NCBI GenBank assembly: GCA_964383565.1
Contig: CAYLIK010000078.1
Coordinates: 1 to 14,533 of the forward strand
Source: CANJQJ01 sp964383565
GTDB lineage: Bacteria; Pseudomonadota; Alphaproteobacteria; Sphingomonadales; Sphingomonadaceae
Direction of reading: 5' to 3'
Length of the DNA: 14,533 nucleotides
Positions 1 to 6,773 of the stretch are shown here, piece after piece. Each line of letters starts with the position of its first letter. Position 1 is the stretch's first letter. The notes beneath the pieces are model-generated. The model worked only from the letters and a program-made list of their open reading frames with translations, was not told the DNA's origin and searched no databases. The position numbers and the translations under genes are program-made.

Positions 1-407
1 CCATTCGAATCCACCCGATGATGTGCATCCTCGTCGGACATGCGCGGGCTGAGCAGCACATAAAGCGCCACGCACACCAGCAGCACTGGCACGATCAGGT
101 TCAGCAGCTTCGTATCGATCGTCTGCACCACGACCGTGCCGATCGCCGACGCGATCAGGATCACCAGCACCGACAATCGGTTGCGCCGCCAGTCGATCAG
201 CCCAGCGCGGGCATAGTTGGAACAGGCGATGGCCGTGCCCATCACTGATTGCAGCTTGTTGGTGGCGAGCGTGTTGATCGGCGAGATGCCGGCAAACAGC
301 ATAGCGGGGACAGTCAGCAATCCGCCGCCGCCGGCAATCGCGTCTATGAATCCGGAGCAAACGCAGACCAGCGTAAGGATGAGATAAATTTCAGGGGCCA
401 ACTCCAT
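1..407 (-). CDS. TSUP-family (TauE/SafE, DUF81) membrane permease, C-terminal part missing
   Basis: About 135 residues are readable from an ATG at 407 down to the left edge, so roughly the N-terminal half of a family usually near 250 aa. The start MELAPEIYLILTLVCVCSGF is a hydrophobic first helix. It runs into DAIAGGGGLLTVP and then NTLATNKLQS, the glycine-rich re-entrant motif and NK motif typical of TSUP exporters. Further hydrophobic segments follow (LSVLVILIASAIGTVVV and LLNLIVPVLLVCVALYVLL). The family moves sulfite, sulfoacetate or other small organosulfur anions across the inner membrane; the substrate here cannot be read. The start is fixed by an in-frame stop 14 codons upstream with no other ATG/GTG/TTG between. 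No clear Shine-Dalgarno sequence is visible. The gene is divergent from tgt across 55 bp. Confidence 0.88.
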   Translation of the reverse strand, partial: MELAPEIYLILTLVCVCSGFIDAIAGGGGLLTVPAMLFAGISPINTLATNKLQSVMGTAIACSNYARAGLIDWRRNRLSVLVILIASAIGTVVVQTIDTKLLNLIVPVLLVCVALYVLLSPRMSDEDAHHRVDSN

Positions 408-462
408 TGGCGCGCCATACAGGCCGATAGCGCAAGTGCAAAGCTGCGGCTAAGGCGTGCCG

Positions 463-1599
463 ATGACGACCCGTTTCGCCTTCACCATCAGCGCCACTGA
501 CGGCGCCGCGCGCACCGGCGCGATCTTCATGCAGCGCGGCGAGATCCGCACGCCCGCTTTCATGCCGGTCGGCACCGCAGCCACCGTCAAGGCGATGAAG
601 CCGGCCGATGTGCGCGCGACGGGGGCCGACATCATCCTTGGCAACACCTATCATCTGATGCTGCGTCCCGGCGCAGAGCGGATGGCGCGGCTGGGTGGGC
701 TGCACGGCTTCATGGGCTGGGAACGCCCGATCCTTACCGACAGCGGCGGCTATCAGGTGATGAGCCTCTCGGCGCTCACCAAGATGAGCGAGGAGGGTGT
801 CGCCTTCTCCAGTCATCTCGACGGATCGAAGCATATGCTCAGCCCCGAGCGATCGATGGAGATTCAGCGGTTGCTGGATTCGGACATCGTCATGGCGTTC
901 GACGAATGCACGCCAAACGGCGTAGATCACGACGGGGCGGCGAAATCGATGGAGCGATCGATGCGCTGGGCAAAGCGCTCGCGCGATGCCTTCGATGCGG
1001 GCGGCGACCATGCGGGACGCGCGGCGCTGTTCGGCATCCAGCAGGGCGCGCTTGACGAGGAGTTGCGCCGGCAATCCGCCGAGGCTCTGACCGAGATCGG
1101 TTTCGATGGTTATGCGGTTGGCGGGCTCGCGGTGGGCGAAGGGCAGGAGGCGATGTTCGCCACGCTCGATTTTGCACCCGGCCAGCTCCCGGCGGACAAG
1201 CCGCGCTACCTGATGGGCGTCGGCAAGCCCGACGACATTGTCGGCGCAGTCGAACGCGGTATCGATATGTTCGATTGCGTGCTGCCAACCCGCTCAGGCC
1301 GCAACGGGCAGGCGTTCACGCGGGGCGGTCCACTCAACATCCGCAATGCCAAGTTCGCCGAGGATCAGGGGCCGGTCGATCCAAGGTGCGCCTGCCCGGT
1401 CTGCGCGCAATGGAGCCGCGCCTATCTCCATCATCTCGTGCGCTCGGGCGAAATCCTCGGCGCGATGCTGATGACCGAGCACAATCTGTTCTTCTACCAG
1501 GCGCTGATGGCCGATCTGCGCGCCGCCATCGCCGAGGGAAGGCTCGCGGCCTTCGCCTCGGAGTTCCGGCGCGCCTATGCCGGCGGAGCGTCAGGCTAG
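463..1599 (+). CDS. tgt: Queuine tRNA-ribosyltransferase (tRNA-guanine transglycosylase)
   Basis: This cytoplasmic TIM-barrel enzyme exchanges guanine 34 of tRNA-Asp, -Asn, -His and -Tyr for preQ1 in queuosine synthesis. At 378 aa it is close to the Zymomonas mobilis enzyme (386 aa). Visible motifs are NTYHLMLRPG, ILTDSGGYQVMSL with catalytic Asp93, GVGKPDDIVGAVERGIDMFDCVLPTR with nucleophile Asp271, and the zinc site CACPVC (Cys309, Cys311, Cys314) with His340 in MTEHN. All sit at a constant offset of 9 from Z. mobilis D102, D280, C318, C320, C323 and H349, so the enzyme looks intact. ATG 463 is preferred because AAGG at 452-455 lies 7 nt upstream; an in-frame GTG at 457 is only 1 nt from it and would add two residues. 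queA is not adjacent. The stop overlaps the convergent receptor gene by 4 bp. Confidence 0.97.
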   Translation: MTTRFAFTISATDGAARTGAIFMQRGEIRTPAFMPVGTAATVKAMKPADVRATGADIILGNTYHLMLRPGAERMARLGGLHGFMGWERPILTDSGGYQVMSLSALTKMSEEGVAFSSHLDGSKHMLSPERSMEIQRLLDSDIVMAFDECTPNGVDHDGAAKSMERSMRWAKRSRDAFDAGGDHAGRAALFGIQQGALDEELRRQSAEALTEIGFDGYAVGGLAVGEGQEAMFATLDFAPGQLPADKPRYLMGVGKPDDIVGAVERGIDMFDCVLPTRSGRNGQAFTRGGPLNIRNAKFAEDQGPVDPRCACPVCAQWSRAYLHHLVRSGEILGAMLMTEHNLFFYQALMADLRAAIAEGRLAAFASEFRRAYAGGASG

Positions 1600-4001
1600 A
1601 AGCGCTGGCTCACCTTGATGCCGAACCGCTGCGGCTTGACCGGGTAGGACCGGGCATTGGCGCCGCAATAAGTTGGGGCGCAGAAGGTATTGCGGCTCAG
1701 GATGCCGCGCTTGTCGAACGCATTCTGGATGAATGCCTCGAAGCTCAGTTCGCCGAACTTGACGCCGCCCGAAAAATCGAAGGTCGTAAAGCCCTTGGTA
1801 TTCCCGACCGCGTCATTGTCCGCCAATCCAAGGAAGTTCCGAACGCCCCCCTGCGTCAGGACAGTCCCCTGAACGAAGCTGTCATGCGCGCCCAGCATGA
1901 AATCGTAGCGGATGGTGCCGTTCACCTTGATCCTGGGCTGCACCGGAAGCCGGGTTCCCTTCGGCGCCGCGACGTTGCTGGTTGCCAGCGAACAGCTTGG
2001 CAGCTGATTGCCATCGGCGCCGATGGCGCAGAAATCCGTCGTCAGCTTCGCATTGGTATAGCTTCCGGAGGCAGCCAGCGTGAGGCCGCCGGATCTGAGC
2101 TGCACGTCCAGTTCCAGACCGTAGATACGTGCGTCGCCCGCATTGTAGATGTTGACGACGCCCACCGACCCCTCGGGCGCGAGAGTGTATTGGAGCTTGT
2201 TCCACTCCTGATAGAAAATGGCGCCGTTGATCCGCAGCATGCGGTCCAGCCAGGTTGTCTTCCAGCCGAACTCGAAATTGTCGATCGTGTCGGCCTTGTA
2301 GGCATCGATGCCGGGTCGGCGGTTGTTGCCGCCGGGCCGGAAGCCGGTGGAATAGGTCGCATAGACCATTTTGCTGGGATCGACCTGCCAGGTCAGGTTG
2401 ACCTTATGGGTCTCGCCCGATTCCTTGTAGACCTTGTCAACATTGTAGCACTGGCCGAGCGTGGTGAATGGAACCGTGCAGCCCGAGCCTGCCGGTTGGC
2501 CAATCTCCTGCGCTACCCCGCCCGGATCGGCATTCGAAACGAAGCCTGAGAAACCGAACAAGCTGTTGCGTGCCTTGAAACCGCGAATGCCCGCTGTCAG
2601 CGTCACTGTGGGTGTTATGTCGTAACTGGCTTCGCCGAATGCTGCATAGTCGCGGGCGGTGATCTTCGTATCGGTGATGAAGATGTCGTCCTCGAAAACG
2701 ACCGGATATCCCGTCGCCGCCAGACCCGGCACATAATAGTGCGCGATATTCTTGTTGCGCTGGTGCTGGTAGAACAGGCTTGCCGTAGCCCGGAACGGAT
2801 TTTCGGACGGAGAACTGATCCGTAATTCGTGGGATTGCTTCGTCATGCGCTGCGTATTTGCATAGCTCTGGGTCGGATCGAGGAAGCCGCCATTGCCGTC
2901 GGGGAAGTTGGTGTACCCCGGAATGTTGTCGTAATAGACTGTGTAATAAGAATAATCTTGCTGGTTATCGATTGATCGCTGGAAATAGCCGCCGGCATAG
3001 GTCACGTCGAAATCCGACAATTTCCCCTTGATGGTCATTGTCGCGAGATACCATTTGTCGAGATTGCGATCAGGCGCGAATTCGTGGACGTCGAGGTCGC
3101 CGGCGCGCGGATCGATGCCGAACGTGCCTTTGGCCAGCTGGTGCTGTGCAATGATCGCGGGCGTGACGGTCCAGTTGTCGTCAAGATCGATGCCCAGTGC
3201 GGCGCGGCCGCCATAGGTTTCGACTGAGTTGAAGTCCTTCTTCACGAAGGCTGCGTTGTTGACCGTCAGATCGTTGCTGGGATCGTCATCGGAAAGCGTA
3301 TAGGTTCGCGACGCGAGTGTATTGTCGATATAGCCGCCATCTTTCTGATAGAAGCCGACGACGCGGAGCGCGGCGCTGTCGCTCAGCGGCGCATTCACGA
3401 ATGCTTCGGCGACACCGCCCGCATTGCCCTTGCCGAACTTGTTCAGCTGGAGGTCGTAGCCGGCCTCGAACTTCGACGGATCGGGCCTGTTGGTGATGAT
3501 GCGCAGCGTGCCGGCGAGCGAGCTGGCACCGAACAGCGTGCCTTGCGGCCCTGACAGCGCCTCGACGCGCGCCAGATCATATGCGTGGATATCGACCAGC
3601 GCGCCGATCGTCGTAACCGGGATTTCGTCGATATAGACGCCCGCCGTGGGGAGTGAACCGCCCGGCAGGTTGATGCCGCCGGTCGCGACGCCACGAAAGG
3701 AAACGTCGGACTGGCCGGGGCCATAGGTCTGGTAGCTGACCGACGGCAGCAGTTTCGCATAATCGTCGAACGACTTCACCTGATGCTGGTCGAGCGTGGC
3801 GTTGCCGAGGGCCTGAAGGCTTATCGGAACCTTCTGCAGGCTTTCTTCCCGCTTGGTCGCGGTGACGATGATCTCGCCTGCATCTGCCGCAGATGCAGTG
3901 GCGTCTTGCGCCCATGCTGTGCCGGTGGTGACGAGCATTGTGGAAGCAAGCAACGCGACCGCGCCGGTCCGGCGCAGTGGAGTGAGGCAAGCGCGTGTCA
4001 T
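1596..4001 (-). CDS. TonB-dependent outer-membrane receptor
   Basis: An 801-aa outer-membrane beta-barrel receptor driven by TonB-ExbBD. It has a signal peptide (MTRACLTPLRR, a hydrophobic stretch, then TGTAWA before Gln32), a TonB-box-like EIIVTA at 43-48, and a plug domain at about 55-165 (KVPISLQAL, DVSFRG, YIDEIPVT, DLARVEALSGPQGTLFGASS, GTLRIITNRP). The beta-barrel follows with YATYSTGFRPGGNNRRP, FEFGWKTTWLDRMLRINGAIFYQEW and a C-terminal Phe (GIKVSQRF), the usual outer-membrane insertion signal. The start at 4001 is chosen over a longer frame because AGGGGGA lies just upstream and the signal peptide begins there. This type is strongly expanded in sphingomonads, where it carries iron chelates, sugars or aromatics. 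No FecIR-like regulator or catabolic enzyme is adjacent, so the ligand is unknown. Two Cys (CAPTYC) lie in a late extracellular loop. Confidence 0.96.
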   Translation of the reverse strand: MTRACLTPLRRTGAVALLASTMLVTTGTAWAQDATASAADAGEIIVTATKREESLQKVPISLQALGNATLDQHQVKSFDDYAKLLPSVSYQTYGPGQSDVSFRGVATGGINLPGGSLPTAGVYIDEIPVTTIGALVDIHAYDLARVEALSGPQGTLFGASSLAGTLRIITNRPDPSKFEAGYDLQLNKFGKGNAGGVAEAFVNAPLSDSAALRVVGFYQKDGGYIDNTLASRTYTLSDDDPSNDLTVNNAAFVKKDFNSVETYGGRAALGIDLDDNWTVTPAIIAQHQLAKGTFGIDPRAGDLDVHEFAPDRNLDKWYLATMTIKGKLSDFDVTYAGGYFQRSIDNQQDYSYYTVYYDNIPGYTNFPDGNGGFLDPTQSYANTQRMTKQSHELRISSPSENPFRATASLFYQHQRNKNIAHYYVPGLAATGYPVVFEDDIFITDTKITARDYAAFGEASYDITPTVTLTAGIRGFKARNSLFGFSGFVSNADPGGVAQEIGQPAGSGCTVPFTTLGQCYNVDKVYKESGETHKVNLTWQVDPSKMVYATYSTGFRPGGNNRRPGIDAYKADTIDNFEFGWKTTWLDRMLRINGAIFYQEWNKLQYTLAPEGSVGVVNIYNAGDARIYGLELDVQLRSGGLTLAASGSYTNAKLTTDFCAIGADGNQLPSCSLATSNVAAPKGTRLPVQPRIKVNGTIRYDFMLGAHDSFVQGTVLTQGGVRNFLGLADNDAVGNTKGFTTFDFSGGVKFGELSFEAFIQNAFDKRGILSRNTFCAPTYCGANARSYPVKPQRFGIKVSQRF

Positions 4002-4307
4002 CCGGGTCCCCCTGACATTTGTGCAAGTAATTCCCCACGAACTTTGCTGCATTGCAAGGGGGAGACGACGCAATTGGCTTCGGGGCGCAATTTTTCAGAT
4101 GGGCTGTTGCTGATCCGTCACAGCGCCGGAGCGCTGGATAATCTATTGATCGGGCGCAAGCGCATGTTTTGAGAGATGAGCCAGCTCTTCTCGAACGGCG
4201 GATTTAGCGCTTGCAGCATGGCGCGGGCCTCGTAGTCGAATTTGGTCACATTCGAGCTTATGTCTGGAACACACAACTGGCTGCGCTGCGACCGCGATTT
4301 TCATTCG

Positions 4308-4320
4308 GCTTGTCGAAGGG
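4308..4320 (-). repeat. Partial copy of a dispersed sphingomonad repeat
   Basis: On the minus strand this reads CCCTTCGACAAGC, which matches one arm of the dispersed palindromic element common in sphingomonad genomes. The usual second arm is replaced by CGAATG, so it looks like a decayed or half element. Recognised from memory of the repeat, not by alignment. Confidence 0.35.
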
Positions 4321-4418
4321 GGACTGTAATTCTGCGCGTTGTTCATCCGCAATACAGTATTATATCTTTCGTTATAAAGAAAAGTGATATGTTTTAGATG
4401 GTTAACTCGAGTTTCATT

Positions 4419-4443
4419 GGAACTGTTCAGGGGGCAGCGGGTT
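4419..4443 (+). promoter_or_regulatory. Candidate sigma-EcfG (general stress response) promoter
   Basis: GGAAC at 4419-4423 is followed after 16 nt by GGTT at 4440-4443. The alphaproteobacterial EcfG consensus is GGAAC-N16/17-CGTT, so only the first base of the -10 differs. It points towards the 81-aa gene and would give a leader of about 120 nt containing the hairpin at 4531-4550. A five-plus-three base match can occur by chance; confidence is modest. Confidence 0.35.
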
Positions 4444-4530
4444 TTAGAGATGCCGGCCTGATGTTCAGGGATGGCGTTGCTTAGCGTAATCCGGTGTGGC
4501 GGCCATCGCATTCGGCAGAACATAACAGCC

Positions 4531-4550
4531 GATGCGGTGCCCGCCGCATC
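4531..4550 (+). promoter_or_regulatory. Perfect leader hairpin upstream of the 81-aa gene
   Basis: GATGCGG (4531-4537) pairs perfectly with CCGCATC (4544-4550) across a 6-nt loop. The structure ends 20 nt before the ATG at 4571, where no clear Shine-Dalgarno sequence is seen, so the hairpin may influence ribosome access. No U-tract follows, so it is not a standard terminator. Confidence 0.4.
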
Positions 4551-4570
4551 CCTCGACAAGGGCCCGCACC

Positions 4571-4816
4571 ATGAAAGTCACAAACACGCTGTCCTATTAT
4601 CAAGTTCGGGCAGAGGAAGCCCGCGCGCGGGCGGAAGGAGCAAAGGACCCGTCGATCCGGGACTTTTTCACGACGCTGTCCGGCCGCTATCAGGACATAG
4701 CCGCCAATCTGAAGCGCGCGCGTAGGCCGACCCTCTCGCTGCGGCTGGATTCAGCTGACGAAGCCATTCTGCCCCAAGGTGGGGCATCCGCCATGTCGCG
4801 CTACAACCATGGTTGA
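4571..4816 (+). CDS. Small helical hypothetical protein (81 aa)
   Basis: I do not recognise a named family. The first 50 residues form a likely amphipathic helix pair: MKVTNTLSYYQVRAEEARAR, then AKDPSIRDFFTTLSGRYQDI. The pattern of a Tyr-rich start, a charged RAEEARARAEGA helix, a turn at DPS and a second helix ending at Arg-Tyr is common in small sphingomonad proteins, and the 57-aa protein at 10770-10943 has a similar layout. The last 30 residues have low predicted order. The start at 4571 is chosen because homolog-like sequence begins there; a longer frame from 4532 would read through the leader hairpin. No membrane segment or signal peptide is visible. A possible EcfG promoter upstream suggests stress induction, which is inference. 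Confidence 0.6.
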   Translation: MKVTNTLSYYQVRAEEARARAEGAKDPSIRDFFTTLSGRYQDIAANLKRARRPTLSLRLDSADEAILPQGGASAMSRYNHG

Positions 4817-4852
4817 GTTGACCGGTTCGATTCAGCCCTGCATCATTCGGTA

Positions 4853-5050
4853 ATGAACTCAGCGCCAACCGAAATGGAGCTTTGGGCTCATGTCTATCGG
4901 ATATCCCGGCAGCATGGCGACGCGGCGTGGCGTTATCTTGCGGATCAGATCAGCGAATTTCTGATGGCTGGGGACGAGGCGGGCGTCCGGCACTGGCGCG
5001 ATCTGGAGGATCGGCTGCGCAGGCTGAGGCGCGGCGGGTCGCTCCACTGA
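4853..5050 (+). CDS. DUF6961-like small protein (65 aa)
   Basis: The sequence ELWAHVYRISRQHGDAAWRY, LADQISEFLMAGDEAGVRHW and RDLEDRLRRL matches the pattern I associate with DUF6961, a small alphaproteobacterial family of unknown function. Its hallmarks are an N-terminal ELWA, a QHGD motif, an AGD.AGV turn and a final Trp-containing helix. The assignment is from memory. The usual N-terminus is short, so either ATG 4853 or ATG 4874 (MELWAHV) could be used; neither has a good Shine-Dalgarno sequence. The gene lies 36 bp downstream of the 81-aa gene on the same strand and may share its transcript. A small hairpin, TTCGTG-ACC-CACGAA at 5070-5084, follows the stop but lacks a U-tract. Confidence 0.65.
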   Translation: MNSAPTEMELWAHVYRISRQHGDAAWRYLADQISEFLMAGDEAGVRHWRDLEDRLRRLRRGGSLH

Positions 5051-5157
5051 CTGGCAGCGCGCCGAAAAGTTCGTGACCCACGAAAGAAGCTGACGCTACG
5101 GCAAGGCAGATTCATCCGCATTCGCCGGAAAAGTGGTGTCCGCTGCCTATGGACAGT

Positions 5158-5176
5158 CCTTTACGAACCCGTAAGG
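5158..5176 (+). promoter_or_regulatory. Hairpin covering the Shine-Dalgarno sequence of the flavoprotein gene
   Basis: CCTTTACG (5158-5165) can pair with CGTAAGG (5170-5176) around an AACC loop, with one bulged T. The right arm holds most of AAGGGA (5173-5178), the best ribosome-binding site for the ATG at 5185. Folding would hide it, so translation may depend on opening of the hairpin. Confidence 0.35.
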
Positions 5177-5184
5177 GATGGATC

Positions 5185-6162
5185 ATGAAGACGCGCATCA
5201 CCGAAATGTTCGGCATCGAACACCCCATCATCCAGGGCGGCATGCACCATGTCGGCCTGGCGGAACTCGCCTCGGCGGTCTCCAATGCGGGCGGCCTGGG
5301 GATCATCACGGGACTCACCCAGCCGAACCCTGACGCACTGGCGAACGAGATCGCTCGCTGCCGGGCGATGACCGACAAGCCGTTCGGCGTGAACCTCACC
5401 TTCCTGCCGATCGTCAATACGCCAGACTATCCCGGCTACATCCGGGCGATCATCGAGGGCGGCGTTAAGATCGTCGAGACGGCGGGCAACAACCCGCAGG
5501 CCTATCTGCCCGCGCTCAAGGAAGCCGGCGTCAAGGTCATCCATAAATGCACCGCCGTCCGCCACGCGCTGAAGGCCGAGCGGATCGGCTGCGATGCGGT
5601 CAGCGTCGACGGCTTCGAATGCGGCGGCCATCCCGGCGAGGACGACGTGCCGAACATGATCCTGCTGCCCCGCGCGGCCGACGAACTCAGCATTCCTTTC
5701 GTCGCATCCGGCGGCATGGCCGATGCGCGCTCGCTGGTCGCGGCGCTCGCGCTTGGTGCGGACGGCATGAATATGGGCACGCGGTTTCTGGCTACGCAGG
5801 AAGCGCCCGTGCATCATAATGTGAAGGCGGCTATCGTTGCGGCGACCGAACTTGATACCCGACTGGTGATGCGCCCGCTGCGCAACACGGAACGGGTTCT
5901 CGTCAATGCCGGGGTCGAGCGCATCCTCGAGAAGGAGCGTGCGCTCGGCGACAAGATCAAATTCGACGATATCGCGCCGGAAGTGGCGGGCATCTACGCC
6001 CGCATCATGAAGCAGGGCGAGGTCGATATCGGCGCATGGAGTTGCGGCATGGTCGCGGGGTTGATCGACGACATTCCCACCGTGGCCGAACTGATCGAGC
6101 GGATCATGAAGGAAACGCGCGAGATCATCGCTGGCCGGCTGATGGGGTTGCTGAACGCCTGA
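5185..6162 (+). CDS. Nitronate monooxygenase-family FMN protein (2-nitropropane dioxygenase-like)
   Basis: A 325-aa cytoplasmic TIM-barrel flavoprotein. Motifs in order: HPIIQGGMHHVGLAELASAV (15-32), NAGGLGIITG (34-43), KPFGVNLTFLP (65-75), GFECGGHPGEDD (143-154) with the Gly/His active-site loop, and the FMN phosphate-binding sequences ASGGMAD (174-180) and GADGMNMGTRF (191-201). Family members oxidise nitronates with FMN and O2, or act as NAD(P)H-dependent flavin reductases or FabK-like enoyl reductases. The GFE.GGHPG motif is shared, so the exact substrate is not decided. ATG 5185 has AAGGGA 6 nt upstream and begins at the conserved KTRITEMFGIEHPI; an upstream frame from 5149 is less likely. 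It converges on the STAS-like gene. Confidence 0.88.
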   Translation: MKTRITEMFGIEHPIIQGGMHHVGLAELASAVSNAGGLGIITGLTQPNPDALANEIARCRAMTDKPFGVNLTFLPIVNTPDYPGYIRAIIEGGVKIVETAGNNPQAYLPALKEAGVKVIHKCTAVRHALKAERIGCDAVSVDGFECGGHPGEDDVPNMILLPRAADELSIPFVASGGMADARSLVAALALGADGMNMGTRFLATQEAPVHHNVKAAIVAATELDTRLVMRPLRNTERVLVNAGVERILEKERALGDKIKFDDIAPEVAGIYARIMKQGEVDIGAWSCGMVAGLIDDIPTVAELIERIMKETREIIAGRLMGLLNA

Positions 6163-6174
6163 TTATTGACAAGG

Positions 6175-6202
6175 CCGTTCGGGCTGAGCCTGCCGAAGCC
6201 CC
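6175..6202. repeat. Dispersed palindromic repeat (REP-like) of sphingomonad type
   Basis: The 28 bp read CCGTTCGGGCTGAGCC followed by TGCCGAAGCCCC. GGGCT (6181-6185) pairs with AGCCC (6197-6201), giving a short hairpin. I recognise the core GGGCTTCG(A/G)CA(A/G)GCTCAGCCCGAACGG, on the opposite strand, as a repeat scattered between genes in many sphingomonad genomes. It lies between two convergent genes, a usual place for such elements, and may help separate their transcripts. Confidence 0.6.
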
Positions 6203-6230
6203 TCTTGCGCAGGAAGCGGGCGTTACGGTG

Positions 6231-6617
6231 TCAGGCGGGGCGTTTGGAAGCGATCCAGTCTTCCGCTTCGCCCTGCTCGGCGAAGGCGTGGAACGCGTCG
6301 TTGGCGGCGGCGCGCAGCACCTGCATCTTGGCGAGCACGCTTCGCGTCAGGATCGCGACATGACGCATCCCGCATTCCTTCCCGAACGCCATCAGTTCCT
6401 CGTGAACCTTCGTGGTTTCCTGGGTCTGAACCGGCCAGTCGCGCAGGTCCGCAATCACGTCGAAGGGCTGGCCCGATGTCCGCAACGCTTTGAACTGCGC
6501 CCGAAGCGCATGATCGAATTGCTGCGCGGTCGCCATGTCCCACAGTTCGACCAGGCGGAAACGTAGTACGCTATCGGCCGAAGGCGGCGCGATCTGAAAA
6601 CATCGGCGTTGGGGCAT
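6231..6617 (-). CDS. STAS/SpoIIAA-like protein (128 aa)
   Basis: The core at about 15-110 has an alternating strand/helix pattern: VLRFRLVELWDMATAQQFDH, then PFDVIADLRDWPVQTQE, then HEELMAFGKECGMRHVAILT, and a final helix AAANDAFHAFAEQGEAEDWI. This matches the SpoIIAA-like/STAS-SEC14 fold seen in short alphaproteobacterial proteins whose biochemical role is not established. No membrane segment or second domain is present, so it is not a sulfate-transporter STAS fusion. ATG 6617 is preferred because GAGAGG lies about 9 nt upstream; a longer frame from 6635 adds six residues. The gene is divergent from rarA across 136 bp holding an inverted repeat at 6664-6690, and convergent with the flavoprotein gene. 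Confidence 0.7.
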   Translation of the reverse strand: MPQRRCFQIAPPSADSVLRFRLVELWDMATAQQFDHALRAQFKALRTSGQPFDVIADLRDWPVQTQETTKVHEELMAFGKECGMRHVAILTRSVLAKMQVLRAAANDAFHAFAEQGEAEDWIASKRPA

Positions 6618-6663
6618 TTTTTGGCACCTCTCCAAGTCGTTCGTTTACCATCGAATGTTGAAG

Positions 6664-6690
6664 AATCCTTTCTGCGAGGTCGTAAGGATT
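6664..6690. promoter_or_regulatory. Inverted repeat in the STAS-like/rarA divergent promoter region
   Basis: AATCCTT (6664-6670) and AAGGATT (6684-6690) are perfect 7-bp arms separated by 13 bp. Their centres are 20 bp apart, about two helical turns, which suits a dimeric regulator. It sits 47 bp from the STAS-like start and 64 bp from the rarA start, so it could control either. Confidence 0.35.
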
Positions 6691-6710
6691 GTTACGGAGG
6701 CTGAGTAACC

Positions 6711-6773
6711 ATGGAGCCTACCCAATCTGGCTGCGAAACCTTACATTCCGACCATGGCAGATCTTTTCGCTGA
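6711..6773 (+). CDS. Possible 20-codon leader ORF overlapping the rarA start
   Basis: ATG 6711 is preceded by GGAGG (6696-6700) at 10 nt, a better ribosome site than rarA's own. The frame encodes 20 residues beginning MEPTQSGCET and ends at TGA 6771-6773, 17 nt beyond the rarA ATG and out of frame with it. It may be a leader whose translation opens the rarA start, or chance. No peptide family is recognised. Confidence 0.25.
   Translation: MEPTQSGCETLHSDHGRSFR

Larger units (their letters stand above)
4002..4570. other. Intergenic region between the receptor gene and the 81-aa gene
   Basis: I see no credible gene in this 569-bp interval. A 138-codon minus-strand frame here lacks recognisable motifs and a convincing ribosome site. 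On the minus strand a perfect TATAAT (4359-4364) could serve the receptor gene, but it is about 360 nt from its start and has a poor -35. Other structures: an imperfect palindrome at 4042-4058 close to the receptor start, a hairpin CAGCGC-CGGA-GCGCTG at 4121-4136, an AT-rich stretch at 4350-4400 with TCTTT/AAAGA arms (4365-4380), a partial dispersed repeat at 4308-4320, a sigma-EcfG-like promoter at 4419-4443 and a leader hairpin at 4531-4550. I saw no cobalamin-riboswitch consensus box ahead of the receptor. Confidence 0.5.

Noticed and set aside
391..1074. 227-codon minus-strand frame inside tgt
   Set aside because: It lies opposite a clear tgt gene with all catalytic residues; the translation is Arg/His/Ala-rich with no motif, as expected of a GC-rich shadow frame.
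1275..2549. 424-codon plus-strand frame spanning the tgt end and the receptor gene
   Set aside because: It crosses two well-supported genes and its sequence has no recognisable domain; a shadow caused by high GC.
4002..4360. Riboswitch (cobalamin type) in the receptor leader
   Set aside because: Many TonB receptors have one, but I could not find the conserved B12 box on the minus strand here.
4143..4559. 138-codon minus-strand frame in the intergenic region
   Set aside because: No ribosome site, no motif, mixed composition across an AT-rich stretch and the leader hairpin. I consider it a chance frame.
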